Positions 1-5,279 of a DNA stretch of 5,279 nt are shown piece by piece. Source of the stretch: 2-02-FULL-66-14 sp037443705 (lineage in GTDB: Bacteria > Pseudomonadota > Gammaproteobacteria > Burkholderiales > SG8-39); contig JBBINV010000112.1 of NCBI GenBank assembly GCA_037443705.1, positions 1-5,279 of the forward strand, given 5' to 3'. Under the pieces are notes generated by a model, which did not search any database, was not told the DNA's origin, and saw only the letters and a program-made list of their open reading frames with translations. The position numbers and the translations under genes were made by a program. Position 1 is the first letter of the stretch, and each line of letters begins with the position of its first letter.

Positions 1-12
1 AAGCCGCGGTGA
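1..12 (+). CDS. Possible last codons of the preceding operon gene
   Basis: The first twelve bases read Lys-Pro-Arg-stop in frame 1. The TGA at 10-12 overlaps the GTG start of hyfB as GTGA, the usual four-base stop/start overlap of co-translated bacterial genes. That makes the end of an upstream gene in the same operon plausible. Three codons cannot identify a product, and a chance stop is possible. Confidence 0.25.
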   Translation, partial: KPR

Positions 13-2033
13 GCGGCTCGCCGATCGAGGGCGCGCTGGCCGCGGCCGGCGCCTGGCTCGCGATCGCGGGCCTGTCGCTCGTGCCGTGGCGCGAAGCGTT
101 CTTCGCGCGCCGGTTCGCCTTTCCGCTCGGCGCCCTGGCCGGACTCGCGCTCGCCGCCTCCGGCCTGCAGGCGGCCTGGCTGCCGGCCGAGCAGCGCGTC
201 CTCCCGCTTGGACTGCCCGAGCTGCCGTTTCACCTGCGCATCGACGGCCTGGCCGGATTCTTCCTCACGCTGCTCGGCGCGGTGTCGGCCGGCGTGTCGC
301 TCTACGCGAGCGGCTTCTTCCGCGCCGAGGCCCGGGGGCGGCTCGCCCTGATCGCGCTGCAGTATCATGTCTTTCTCGCCAGCATGGCGCTGGTGATGCT
401 CGCCGACGATGCCTATCTGTTCATGGTGGCGTGGGAAACGATGGCGCTGTCGTCGTACTTCCTCGTCACCACCGATCACCGGCAGCCGGGTATCCGGAGC
501 GCGGGGTTTCTCTACCTGCTCGTCGCGCATCTCGGCGCGATCGCGATTCTGCTCTGCTTCGGCGTCATGCACGGCGGCCAGGGTGACTACACGTTCGACG
601 CGCTGCGCCGCGCCGAGCTGACGCCGCTCTGGGCGACGGTGGCGTTCCTGCTCGCCTTCCTCGGCTTCGGCGCCAAGGCCGGCATGATCCCGCTGCACGC
701 CTGGCTTCCCGAGGCGCACCCCGCCGCGCCCTCGCCGGTTTCGGCGCTGATGAGCGGCATCATGATCAAGACCGCGATCTACGGCATGGTGCGCGTGATC
801 TACGACCTGATCGGCGGCGTGCGCTGGGAGTGGGGCATCGTGGTGCTGCTGGTCGCGGCCGCGACGACGCTCTTCGGCGTGCTCTACGCGCTCATGCAGC
901 ACGACCTGAAGCGGCTGCTCGCGTACCACTCGGTCGAGAACATCGGCATCATCCTGCTCGGCCTCGGGATGTCGATGGTGTTCGCCGGCTTCGGGCAGCC
1001 GGCCGCCGCGGCGCTCGGCCTGATCGCGGCGCTCTACCACACCCTCAACCACGCTGTCTTCAAGGCGCTGCTCTTCCTCGGCGCCGGATCGATCCTGCAT
1101 TCGCGCGGACTGCGCGACCTGAACGACATGGGCGGCCTCGTTCGCACCATGCCGACCACGGCGTTTTATTTCCTCGTCGGCGCGCTGGCGATCTCGGCGC
1201 TGCCGCCGCTCAATGGTTTCGTGTCCGAATGGCTCACTTTCCAGGCGGCGCTGCAGGCGCCGCTTCTCGAGCACGGCGTGGTGCGCAGTCTCCTGCCGCT
1301 TTTCGCCGCGACGCTGGCGCTCGCGGGCGCGCTCACCGCGATGTGCTTCGTCAAGGTCTACGGTGTCGCCTTCCTCGGCCAGGTGCGCACGCCGCGGCAT
1401 TCCGCGCCCGGCGCGGCGCACGGCACCGGCGGCGACTGCGGCGCGGCCGAGCGGATCGGCATGGCCTGGCTCGCCGCCGGCTGCTTCGTGCTCGGGCTTT
1501 TTCCGGCCTCGTTCCTGCTCATGCTCAACCGCGTCTGCGTCGCCCTCCTTGACCAGGGTCTGCCGGAGGGCGCGCTCGAATCGAGCTGGCTCTGGCTCGT
1601 GCCGACCGCGGGCGCGCAGGCGAGCTACAGCCCGCTCGTGTTCCTGGCCGTCATCGTCGCAGTCACCGGGCTCACGTTCCTGCTGGTGCGGCGCTTCTAC
1701 CACGGGCGCGTGCGCTACGCCGACCCCTGGGACTGCGGTTATCCCGAGCAGACCGCGCGCATGCAGGACTCGGCGGACGCCTTCGGCCAGCCGATCCGGC
1801 ACGTGTTCGGGCCGCTGTACCTCATGCGCCGGCACCTGCCGGGGCCGGACGACGCGGCGCCGCGCTTCGCTCTCAAGATCGAGGACCGTCACTGGTACCT
1901 GCTCTACCTGCCGGTGGCGCGGCTCGCCGAGTTCGTTTCGGCGCGTATCGGGCTGCTGCAGCGCGGCCGGATCAGCACTTACCTGCTCTACAGCTTCGTC
2001 ACGCTGATCGCGCTGCTTGCGTTCGTGCGATGA
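9..2033 (+). CDS. hyfB: Hydrogenase-4 subunit B (HyfB), antiporter-like membrane subunit
   Basis: A 674-residue integral membrane protein of the NuoL/NuoM/Mrp antiporter-like family, close in length to E. coli HyfB (about 670). It is expected in the cytoplasmic membrane arm of a group 4 hydrogenase-like complex, moving H+ or Na+. The proton-antiporter core runs from about residue 115 to 450. Visible signatures are E143 in MVAWETMALSS (the buried helix-5 Glu of the family), K223 in FGAKAGMIPLHAWLPEAH with H230 and H237, K254 in IMIKTAIYGM, HDLKRLLAYHSVENIG at 298-313, H344, H348 and K352 in YHTLNHAVFKALLFL, and E407 in FVSEW. The tail is typical of HyfB/HycC: a hydrophobic helix near 541-561, a polar region with WDCGYPEQ at 574-581 and FGQPIRHVFGP at 592-602, and a last helix near 655-673. 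The GTG at 9 is chosen because it overlaps a stop at 10-12 and gives a normal N-terminus. Too little upstream sequence is present to see a ribosome binding site or exclude an earlier start. The ten-base gap to hyfC indicates one operon. Confidence 0.93.
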   Translation: MSGSPIEGALAAAGAWLAIAGLSLVPWREAFFARRFAFPLGALAGLALAASGLQAAWLPAEQRVLPLGLPELPFHLRIDGLAGFFLTLLGAVSAGVSLYASGFFRAEARGRLALIALQYHVFLASMALVMLADDAYLFMVAWETMALSSYFLVTTDHRQPGIRSAGFLYLLVAHLGAIAILLCFGVMHGGQGDYTFDALRRAELTPLWATVAFLLAFLGFGAKAGMIPLHAWLPEAHPAAPSPVSALMSGIMIKTAIYGMVRVIYDLIGGVRWEWGIVVLLVAAATTLFGVLYALMQHDLKRLLAYHSVENIGIILLGLGMSMVFAGFGQPAAAALGLIAALYHTLNHAVFKALLFLGAGSILHSRGLRDLNDMGGLVRTMPTTAFYFLVGALAISALPPLNGFVSEWLTFQAALQAPLLEHGVVRSLLPLFAATLALAGALTAMCFVKVYGVAFLGQVRTPRHSAPGAAHGTGGDCGAAERIGMAWLAAGCFVLGLFPASFLLMLNRVCVALLDQGLPEGALESSWLWLVPTAGAQASYSPLVFLAVIVAVTGLTFLLVRRFYHGRVRYADPWDCGYPEQTARMQDSADAFGQPIRHVFGPLYLMRRHLPGPDDAAPRFALKIEDRHWYLLYLPVARLAEFVSARIGLLQRGRISTYLLYSFVTLIALLAFVR

Positions 2034-2036
2034 AGG
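2033..2036 (+). promoter_or_regulatory. Ribosome binding site for hyfC
   Basis: AAGG lies seven bases before the ATG at 2044 and overlaps the last base of the hyfB stop codon. It selects this ATG over the in-frame TTG at 2017, which lies inside hyfB. It suits translation coupled to termination of hyfB. Confidence 0.55.
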
Positions 2037-2043
2037 CGCTGCC

Positions 2044-2994
2044 ATGACCGAAACCACCGCCGTCGCCTTCCAGGTGCTGCAGTCCGTGTTCGTGGTGCTC
2101 GTCGCACCGCTGTTTCTCGGCTGGGTCAACCAGTGCCGCGCCTGGCTGCAGAACCGGCGGGCACCCTCGATCCTGCTGCCGTACTACACGCTGGCGAAGC
2201 TCCTGCACAAGGATGCGGTGATCGCGCGCGGCGCCTCGCCGCTGTTCCGCCTCACGCCCTACGTGCTTTTCGGCTGCATGTGGCTCGCCGCGGGAATCGT
2301 ACCGGTGCTCGCGACCGGCCTGCCGTTCGCGCCGGCCGCCGACATCATCGCGCTGGTGGGCGTCTTCGCGCTGGCGCGGGTGTTCTCGGCGCTCGCCGCG
2401 ATGGACATCGGCACCCCGTTCGGCGGCCTGGGGGCGCGCCGCGAGATGCTGATTGGCTTTCTCGCCGAGCCGGCGATGCTGATGGCGATGTTCACGGCGG
2501 CGTTCATCTCCGGCTCGACGCAGCTCACGACGATCGTCGAGACGCTCGCGCACCGCGAGTTCGCGATCCATCCGAGCCTCGCCTTCGCGGCGCTCGCCTT
2601 CCTCATGGTGCTGCTCGCCGAGAACGCGCGCATCCCGATCGACAATCCGGCGACCCACCTCGAGCTGACCATGATTCACGAGGCGATGATTCTCGAGTAT
2701 TCGGCGCGCCACCTCGCGCTGATCGAATGGGCGGTGGCGATCAAGCTTCTCGCCTACACGACGATCGGCATCGCGCTGTTCCTGCCCTGGGGGATCGCCG
2801 CCGCGGGCGACTGGGGCGCGCTGCCGCTCGCGATCGGCGCGCTCGCGGCCAAGCTCGCGCTCGCCGGCGCCGCGCTCGCCCTCGTCGAGACGGTGCTCGC
2901 GAAGCTGCGGCTCTTCCTTGCGCCCGAGTTCCTGTCGAGCGCGTTCCTGCTCGCGGTGCTCGGAATGCTGACGCATTTCCTGGTGCGGGGCTGA
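2044..2994 (+). CDS. hyfC: Hydrogenase-4 subunit C (HyfC), NuoH/HycD-type membrane anchor
   Basis: A 316-residue membrane protein of the NuoH/HycD/HyfC (complex I subunit 1) family, similar in length to E. coli HycD and HyfC. In these complexes it links the peripheral arm (large and small subunits) to the ion-pumping subunits and holds the acidic and basic residues that transmit the coupling signal. Family features are the early loop with NRRAPSILLPYY at 37-48 and KLLHKD at 52-57, the loop DIGTPFGGLGARREM at 121-135, and the diagnostic block starting at AENARIPIDNPATHLE (192-207) and running on through LTMIHEAMILEYS to 220, rich in Glu and His. Hydrophobic segments lie near 10-27, 72-95, 99-118, 138-156, 178-192, 228-250, 260-283 and 296-313. 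The ATG at 2044 has AAGG seven bases upstream. The next gene is hyfE, seven bases on, and not hyfD as in E. coli. No truncation or frameshift is visible. Confidence 0.94.
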   Translation: MTETTAVAFQVLQSVFVVLVAPLFLGWVNQCRAWLQNRRAPSILLPYYTLAKLLHKDAVIARGASPLFRLTPYVLFGCMWLAAGIVPVLATGLPFAPAADIIALVGVFALARVFSALAAMDIGTPFGGLGARREMLIGFLAEPAMLMAMFTAAFISGSTQLTTIVETLAHREFAIHPSLAFAALAFLMVLLAENARIPIDNPATHLELTMIHEAMILEYSARHLALIEWAVAIKLLAYTTIGIALFLPWGIAAAGDWGALPLAIGALAAKLALAGAALALVETVLAKLRLFLAPEFLSSAFLLAVLGMLTHFLVRG

Positions 2995-3001
2995 GCGCGC
3001 C

Positions 3002-3658
3002 ATGTCCTTCGCCAGCCAGTTCGTCAACCTGCTCGCGGCGCTGCTGCTCCTGATCGCGTTCGCGATGCTCTCGCAGCGGCGCATCCTGACGCTGATCCAC
3101 CTGTTCGCCTGGCAGGGCGCGGCGCTCGCCGCCTCGACGCTGATCGTCGCGCATACCACCGGGCAGGCGCACCTGTATTTCTCGGCGGGGCTCACGGTGC
3201 TGCTCAAGGTGATGCTCATCCCGTGGGTGCTGCACCGCCTGATCGACCGCCTCGAGGTGAAGTGGGATGTCGAAACGCTCATCAACATTCCGACCACGAT
3301 GCTGGTCGGGATCGGGCTGGCGATCTTCGCGTTCGCGCTCGCGACGCCGATCTCGCAGATGGCGAGCACGCTGACGCGCTCGACGCTCGGCATCGCCATG
3401 GCGAGCGTGCTGCTGTCCTTCCTCATGATGATCGTGCGGCGCAAGGCCGTGCCGCAGGTGATCGGGTTCCTGGCGATGGAGAACGGGCTGTTTTTCGCCG
3501 CGACCAGCGCGACCTACGGCATGCCGCTGGTGGTCGAACTGGGCGTCGCGCTCGACGTGCTCGTGGGGACATTCATCTTCGGCATCTTCTTCTTCCACAT
3601 CCGCGAGCAGTTCGACAGCCTCGAGATCCACCACATGGAAAAGCTCAAGGAAGACTGA
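3002..3658 (+). CDS. hyfE: Hydrogenase-4 component E (HyfE), contains NuoK-like region
   Basis: A 218-residue membrane protein matching HyfE, which is about 216 residues in E. coli. The C-terminal half resembles NuoK/MrpC: PQVIGFLAMENGLFFAAT at 151-168 with buried E160, then LVVELGVALDVLVGTFIFGI at 176-195 with E179 and D185. The N-terminal half has helices near 5-24, 33-51 and 59-78, with K69 in LLKVMLIPWV. About six or seven membrane spans are likely. The last 20 residues are polar and charged, ending MEKLKED. By family role it sits between HyfC and the antiporter-like subunits and extends the chain of buried charged residues. The ATG at 3002 has only a weak GGGG (2987-2990) upstream, eleven bases away, so translation may depend on coupling with hyfC, whose stop is seven bases earlier. 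hyfF begins two bases after its stop. Confidence 0.92.
   Translation: MSFASQFVNLLAALLLLIAFAMLSQRRILTLIHLFAWQGAALAASTLIVAHTTGQAHLYFSAGLTVLLKVMLIPWVLHRLIDRLEVKWDVETLINIPTTMLVGIGLAIFAFALATPISQMASTLTRSTLGIAMASVLLSFLMMIVRRKAVPQVIGFLAMENGLFFAATSATYGMPLVVELGVALDVLVGTFIFGIFFFHIREQFDSLEIHHMEKLKED
3647..3653 (+). promoter_or_regulatory. Ribosome binding site for hyfF
   Basis: AAGGAAG inside the last codons of hyfE ends seven bases before the GTG at 3661. It is the strongest Shine-Dalgarno-like site I found in the window. It decides the hyfF start in favour of this GTG, since the next in-frame ATG (3757) would remove the first membrane helix. Confidence 0.65.
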
Positions 3659-3660
3659 CG

Positions 3661-5109
3661 GTGGAAATCGCCCTGGTCCTCGGCATTCCTCTGCTCGGCG
3701 GAATCGTCCTTGCGCTGCTCGGACACCGGCGCTGGGCCCCCGAGCTGAACGCCGTCATGAGCCTCGCCAGCTTCTGCGCCGCCGCGCTGCTCACGGGCAG
3801 GGTGATCGCGGACGGCCCCCTGGTCGCGTTCGAGGAGCAGTTCTTCGTCGATCCGTTCAACGTCTTCCTGGTCGCGCTGACGGCGTTCGTGGCGTTCACG
3901 ACGGCGCTTTTTTCGCGGCCGTACATGCGCATCGAGGAGCATCACGGGCGCGTCAACGCGGCGCGGCTGCGCCTCTACCACAGCATGTACCAGCTGTTCA
4001 CCTTCACCATGGTGCTGTGCCTGCTCTCGAACAACGTCGGCATACTCTGGGTCGCCCTGGAGGGCGCGACGCTCTCGACGGTGCTGCTGGTCAGCCTGTA
4101 CCGCACGCCGGCGAGCCTGGAGGCGGCGTGGAAGTACTTCATCCTCTGCTCGGTCGGCATCGCGCAGGCGCTGTTCGGCGTCATCCTGCTCTACTTCGCG
4201 GCCGAGAAGGTGCTCGGGCCGGGAGGCACCTCGCTGCTGTGGACGCACCTCTACGCGGTGCGCGCCGAGCTCGAGCCCACCGTGCTCTCGCTCGCGTTCG
4301 TGTTCCTGCTGGTGGGGTTCGGCACCAAGGTGGGGCTGGTGCCGCTGCACAACTGGCTGCCGGACGCGCACGCGGAAGGGCCGACGCCGATCTCGGCGGT
4401 GCTCTCGGGGCTGCTGCTCAACGTGGCCCTCTACGCGGTGGTGCGCAGCAAGGTGCTCGTTGACGGGGCGCTCGAGCGCAATTTCTCCGGCGGCCTGATG
4501 ATGGGCTTCGGGCTGCTGTCGGTCGTGGTCGCGGCGTTCTTCCTGTCCCGCCAGCGCGACATCAAGCGCATGTTCGCCTACTCCTCGATCGAGCACATGG
4601 GCATCATGACGTTCGCCTTCGGCATGGGCGGCCAGGTCGCGGCCTTCGCCGGGCTTCTGCACATGACCGTGCACTCGCTCACCAAGAGCGCCATCTTCTT
4701 CACCGTCGGCCATGCCGCGCAGAAGACGGGGACCCAGAACATGGACGGCATCCGCGGCCTCGTCGAGCAGAGCCCGACGATCGGCTGGGGACTGGCGCTC
4801 GGCACGCTGGCGATTCTCGGCATGCCGCCGTTCGGCGTCTTCACGAGCGAGTTCATGGTGCTCACCACGGCGATGCACGAGCACCCCTGGGCGACGCCGT
4901 TCCTGCTGGTCGCGCTGGGCGTCGCCTTCGCCGCCATATTCGGCAAGGTGCAGCCGATGGTGTTCGGCGAAACCACCGCGCGGCGCCTGCCGCACCCGCC
5001 GGCCCTGATCCCGGTGTTCGTGCACCTGGCGCTCGTGCTGATGCTGGGGCTCTACATCCCGCCCTACCTCGTCGACTGGTACCGCCAGGCGGCGCGCCTG
5101 ATCGGATAG
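3661..5109 (+). CDS. hyfF: Hydrogenase-4 subunit F (HyfF), antiporter-like membrane subunit
   Basis: A 482-residue membrane protein of the NuoM/NuoN/Mrp antiporter-like family, somewhat shorter than E. coli HyfF (about 526). It is expected to be the second ion-translocating module of the complex. Signatures are YHSMYQLFTFTMVLCLLSNN at 106-125, E134 in WVALEGATLS (buried helix-5 Glu), K158 in AAWKYFILCSVG, K223 in FGTKVGLVPLHNWLPDAHAE with H230 and H237, RDIKRMFAYSSIEHMG at 299-314, H334, H338 and K342 in LHMTVHSLTKSAIFF, and E397 in FTSEFMVL, a NuoM-like Glu position. The helix-8 Lys seen in HyfB (K254) is Asn here (N254 in LLLNVALY). Start GTG 3661 follows AAGGAAG and lies two bases after the hyfE stop; a much longer in-frame extension back to 3223 overlaps hyfE and is not real. 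The first helix is near residues 3-20 and the last near 449-467. TAG ends the gene at 5109. Confidence 0.94.
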   Translation: MEIALVLGIPLLGGIVLALLGHRRWAPELNAVMSLASFCAAALLTGRVIADGPLVAFEEQFFVDPFNVFLVALTAFVAFTTALFSRPYMRIEEHHGRVNAARLRLYHSMYQLFTFTMVLCLLSNNVGILWVALEGATLSTVLLVSLYRTPASLEAAWKYFILCSVGIAQALFGVILLYFAAEKVLGPGGTSLLWTHLYAVRAELEPTVLSLAFVFLLVGFGTKVGLVPLHNWLPDAHAEGPTPISAVLSGLLLNVALYAVVRSKVLVDGALERNFSGGLMMGFGLLSVVVAAFFLSRQRDIKRMFAYSSIEHMGIMTFAFGMGGQVAAFAGLLHMTVHSLTKSAIFFTVGHAAQKTGTQNMDGIRGLVEQSPTIGWGLALGTLAILGMPPFGVFTSEFMVLTTAMHEHPWATPFLLVALGVAFAAIFGKVQPMVFGETTARRLPHPPALIPVFVHLALVLMLGLYIPPYLVDWYRQAARLIG

Positions 5110-5124
5110 AGGCGCACTGATCCC

Positions 5125-5279
5125 ATGACGCCTTCGCTCCGCGGAATCGAGCTCGTGCCGGTCGCAGGCCGCGAGATCGAGCCCCGCGTCACCCGCGTAC
5201 GCGCGCTCCGGCAGGACCGCATCCGCGCGCAGGCGGCGGACCGGGAGCTCGATCATGCGCTCGACTGTGCGGGAGCCTC
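5125..5279 (+). CDS. Possible start of the next operon gene (hyfG expected), cut by the window end
   Basis: An ATG at 5125, fifteen bases after the hyfF stop, opens a frame with no stop to the window end (51 complete codons). AGAGG at 5108-5112 could serve as a ribosome binding site, but twelve bases is a long spacing. In operons of this kind the next gene is normally the HyfG large subunit, so position argues for a gene here. The peptide, beginning MTPSLRGIELVPVAG and then very rich in Arg and Ala, shows no NuoC- or NuoD-like feature I recognise. The reverse strand in the same codon register reads as a dUTPase N-terminus, so most of this frame may be the antisense shadow of another gene. Only the first few codons may be genuine hyfG. 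Confidence 0.3.
   Translation, partial: MTPSLRGIELVPVAGREIEPRVTRVRALRQDRIRAQAADRELDHALDCAGA
5131..5256 (-). pseudogene. dut: dUTPase (dut) N-terminal fragment, reverse strand
   Basis: Reading leftward from ATG 5254-5256 gives about 42 residues that fit the start of a trimeric dUTP diphosphatase (dUTP to dUMP plus PPi). After MIELPVRRL comes motif I, VLPERAYAGDAGLDLAAC at residues 14-31, containing the family Ala-Gly-x-Asp-Leu with D27. ELDSAER at 35-41 sits where dUTPases have Glu-Leu-x-Pro-Gly-Glu-Arg. Third codon positions are about 90 percent G or C through residue 40. After residue 42 the expected Thr-Gly-x-Ala-x-x-Ile-Pro region does not follow; the frame runs into antisense of hyfF. 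A full dUTPase has about 150 residues, so over two thirds is missing. The ATG lies 23 bases from the window edge, and no clear ribosome binding site is seen. The match is from memory of the family, and the truncation may come from assembly or from a real rearrangement. A chance antisense resemblance is possible but unlikely given the motif. Confidence 0.55.

Noticed and set aside
1375..1460. Gly/Ala/His-rich stretch of HyfB near residues 457-480 considered as an insertion
   Set aside because: It falls in a loop between the antiporter core and the C-terminal helices where HyfB/HycC proteins vary in length, and total length matches the family.
86..1552. Arg/Ala-rich plus-strand frames inside hyfB (86-586, 830-1552 and others)
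   Set aside because: They overlap hyfB, have compositions typical of out-of-frame GC-rich DNA, and show no motif.
2017..2043. Upstream TTG start for hyfC adding nine residues
   Set aside because: It lies inside hyfB, adds a polar stretch not expected in HyfC, and the ATG at 2044 has AAGG at good spacing.
1999..3444. Long reverse-strand open frame (481 codons) opposite hyfC and hyfE
   Set aside because: Its product is low-complexity, dominated by Arg, Glu, His and Gln, as expected for the antisense of GC-rich membrane-protein genes. It shows no domain and lies opposite strongly supported genes.
3223..3660. Extended N-terminus for hyfF overlapping hyfE
   Set aside because: The extra sequence is the Arg-rich shadow of hyfE in another frame. 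GTG 3661 with AAGGAAG gives a normal membrane N-terminus.
3514..5124. Leftward continuation of the reverse-strand frame that begins with the dUTPase-like start (580 codons in all)
   Set aside because: Beyond about 5131 the product turns into a charged Arg/Glu/His/Gln-rich string that is antisense to hyfF. Only the first 42 residues resemble a protein family.

Overview
The window is GC-rich and densely coding. It carries four complete plus-strand genes for the membrane arm of a group 4 (energy-converting, Hyf/Ehr-type) [NiFe]-hydrogenase or hydrogenase-related complex. In order they are hyfB (antiporter-like, NuoL/M type), hyfC (NuoH type), hyfE (contains a NuoK-like part) and hyfF (antiporter-like, NuoM type). 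GC-rich third codon positions, GTG starts and the gene order hyfB-C-E-F suggest a high-GC proteobacterium. That placement is inference; no rRNA or other marker gene is present.

Layout: hyfB fills 9-2033, and the bases before it look like the stop of a preceding gene overlapping its GTG. hyfC (2044-2994), hyfE (3002-3658) and hyfF (3661-5109) follow with gaps of 10, 7 and 2 bases. This is a single translationally compact operon. I see no promoter, terminator, RNA gene, CRISPR array, insertion sequence or obvious repeat. The operon probably begins before the window and continues after it, because the soluble subunits (HyfG large subunit, HyfI small subunit, ferredoxin-like HyfA/HyfH) are not here.

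The genes work as one membrane unit. HyfB and HyfF each carry the buried Glu/Lys/His series of Mrp-type proton-pumping subunits. HyfC is the anchor that joins the pump modules to the catalytic arm. HyfE supplies NuoK-like helices between them. Together they would couple a redox reaction in the missing peripheral arm to H+ or Na+ movement. No hyfD is present between hyfC and hyfE, unlike the E. coli hyf operon, so this is the shorter form with two antiporter-like subunits.

The most unusual part is the last 150 bases. The gene expected after hyfF is a HyfG-type large subunit. An ATG at 5125 opens a plus-strand frame, but its 51 residues do not look like HyfG to me. The opposite strand, from an ATG at 5256 down to about 5131, reads as a clean dUTPase N-terminus with its conserved motif I, then loses the family pattern next to 5125. 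The simplest reading is a sequence junction near 5125-5135, either an assembly chimera or a real rearrangement, that cuts off both hyfG and a foreign dut gene.
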